Origin: Dehalococcoidia bacterium
GTDB lineage: Bacteria > Chloroflexota > Dehalococcoidia > GIF9 > AB-539-J10
Length of the DNA: 64,000 bases
NCBI GenBank assembly: GCA_007129495.1
Contig: SKVJ01000057.1
Coordinates: 1 to 64,000, forward strand
Direction: 5' to 3'
The notes beneath the pieces are model-generated. The model was not told where the DNA came from. It did no database searches and saw only the letters and a list, made by a program, of their open reading frames with translations. Both the position numbers and the translations under genes were made by a program. Each line of letters opens with the position of its first letter. Position 1 is the stretch's first letter. Below are positions 63,654-64,000 of this stretch, piece after piece.

Positions 63654-64000
63654 TCAGTCGAGGTTCTTGGCCAGCTTCTCCAGTTTCTCCGCCTCTCCCT
63701 CGATCATCTTGTAGCAATGTGTGTCCTCCGGGAATCGGCCTGACCGCACATCGTCCACGTATTCCGCAATTGCCTTCACCGACGTATCGGCAAGCTCTGC
63801 GTAGCGTCGGATGAACTTCGGTTTGAATGCCTCCCAAATGCCCAACACATCGCTCACGATCAGCAGCTGGCCATCGCAGAGTGGTCCGGCACCGATACTG
63901 TAGACGGGGATGTCCAGGTCTTTGGCGATGAACCCCCCAACTTCAGGAGTCACGGCTTCCAGCAGGATCATAGCTGCGCCTGCATCGCGCACCGCACGTG
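63654..64000 (-). CDS. panB: Ketopantoate hydroxymethyltransferase, 5' end off-window
   Basis: Only the C-terminal ~115 residues are in the window. They include the catalytic segment DAGAAMILLEAVTPEVGGFIAK, IGAGPLCDGQLLIVSDVLGIW, PKFIRRYAEL and the ending YVDDVRSGRFPEDTHCY, all typical of PanB. PanB transfers a hydroxymethyl group from methylene-THF to 2-oxoisovalerate for pantothenate. The usual Glu in ECVPAE is shown as EAVTPE. It is read through the right edge and heads, in view, a leftward operon. Confidence 0.85.
   Translation of the reverse strand, partial: RAVRDAGAAMILLEAVTPEVGGFIAKDLDIPVYSIGAGPLCDGQLLIVSDVLGIWEAFKPKFIRRYAELADTSVKAIAEYVDDVRSGRFPEDTHCYKMIEGEAEKLEKLAKNLD

Noticed and set aside
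1-64000. CRISPR arrays, insertion sequences or prophage genes
   Set aside because: No regularly spaced direct repeats, transposases, integrases or phage structural genes are visible.

Overview
The window looks like chromosomal DNA of a Chloroflexota bacterium, probably a Dehalococcoidia or SAR202-type lineage; this is inferred from gene content and order, not from a marker-gene tree. It is moderately GC-rich and densely coded, mostly in leftward operons. I see no rRNA, tRNA, CRISPR array, insertion sequence or prophage. Protein families suggest an organism with anaerobic or microaerobic chemistry: a complete hydrogenase-maturation set, a 2-oxoacid:ferredoxin oxidoreductase and a superoxide reductase.

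Region by region. 0-5 kb (leftward): a MOFRL-type glycerate kinase, a divergent enolase-like protein and a DrrAB-type ABC exporter, followed at the left edge by a hairpin that could mask the ribosome site of an off-window gene. 5-11 kb (rightward): a DegV protein and a complete branched-chain amino-acid-type ABC importer, in which the LivF ATPase lacks its catalytic glutamate. 11-19.4 kb (leftward): one tightly packed run from housekeeping genes (yceD, rpmF, fabD, nusB) into hypA-hypB-hypF-hypC-hypD, an uncharacterised cysteine-containing protein, and hypE. 19.5-25 kb (rightward): trxB, rplI, dnaB, a DnaD-domain protein, an unusual double-AAA+ DnaC-like helicase loader and a divergent PlsY-like protein. 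25.6-30.5 kb: an SDR, an HNH nuclease, then a leftward lysA-holB-PSP1 operon whose first gene appears to be read from a leaderless mRNA.

30.9-37.2 kb holds a VOC protein, a methyltransferase, a C_GCAxxG_C_C protein, a diguanylate cyclase, a 1.5 kb gene-poor stretch, and a PocR-like/PAS sensor with a degenerate kinase core followed by a small CxxC protein. 37.2-43.2 kb contains an open reading frame without an obvious start, korA-korB, superoxide reductase, a lipoprotein cyclophilin and an Asp23/AmaP/DUF2273 cell-envelope stress operon. 43.8-53.7 kb is a catabolic island of three MFS carriers, an HpcH/HpaI aldolase, two SDRs and an aldo/keto reductase, interrupted by rarA. 53.9-60 kb encodes an AddA/AddB-like helicase-nuclease pair. 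The right end has a cupin, an extended SDR epimerase, and a leftward panB / DRE-TIM metallolyase / unknown double-CxxC protein operon, with panB cut by the window edge.

The most notable points are the uncharacterised gene inside the hyp run, the enolase-like/glycerate-kinase pair, the tandem helicase loader, the degenerate LivF, the pseudokinase-type PocR sensor with its downstream small ORFs, and the panB-linked unknown. No single locus is convincingly a new multi-gene system from sequence alone.
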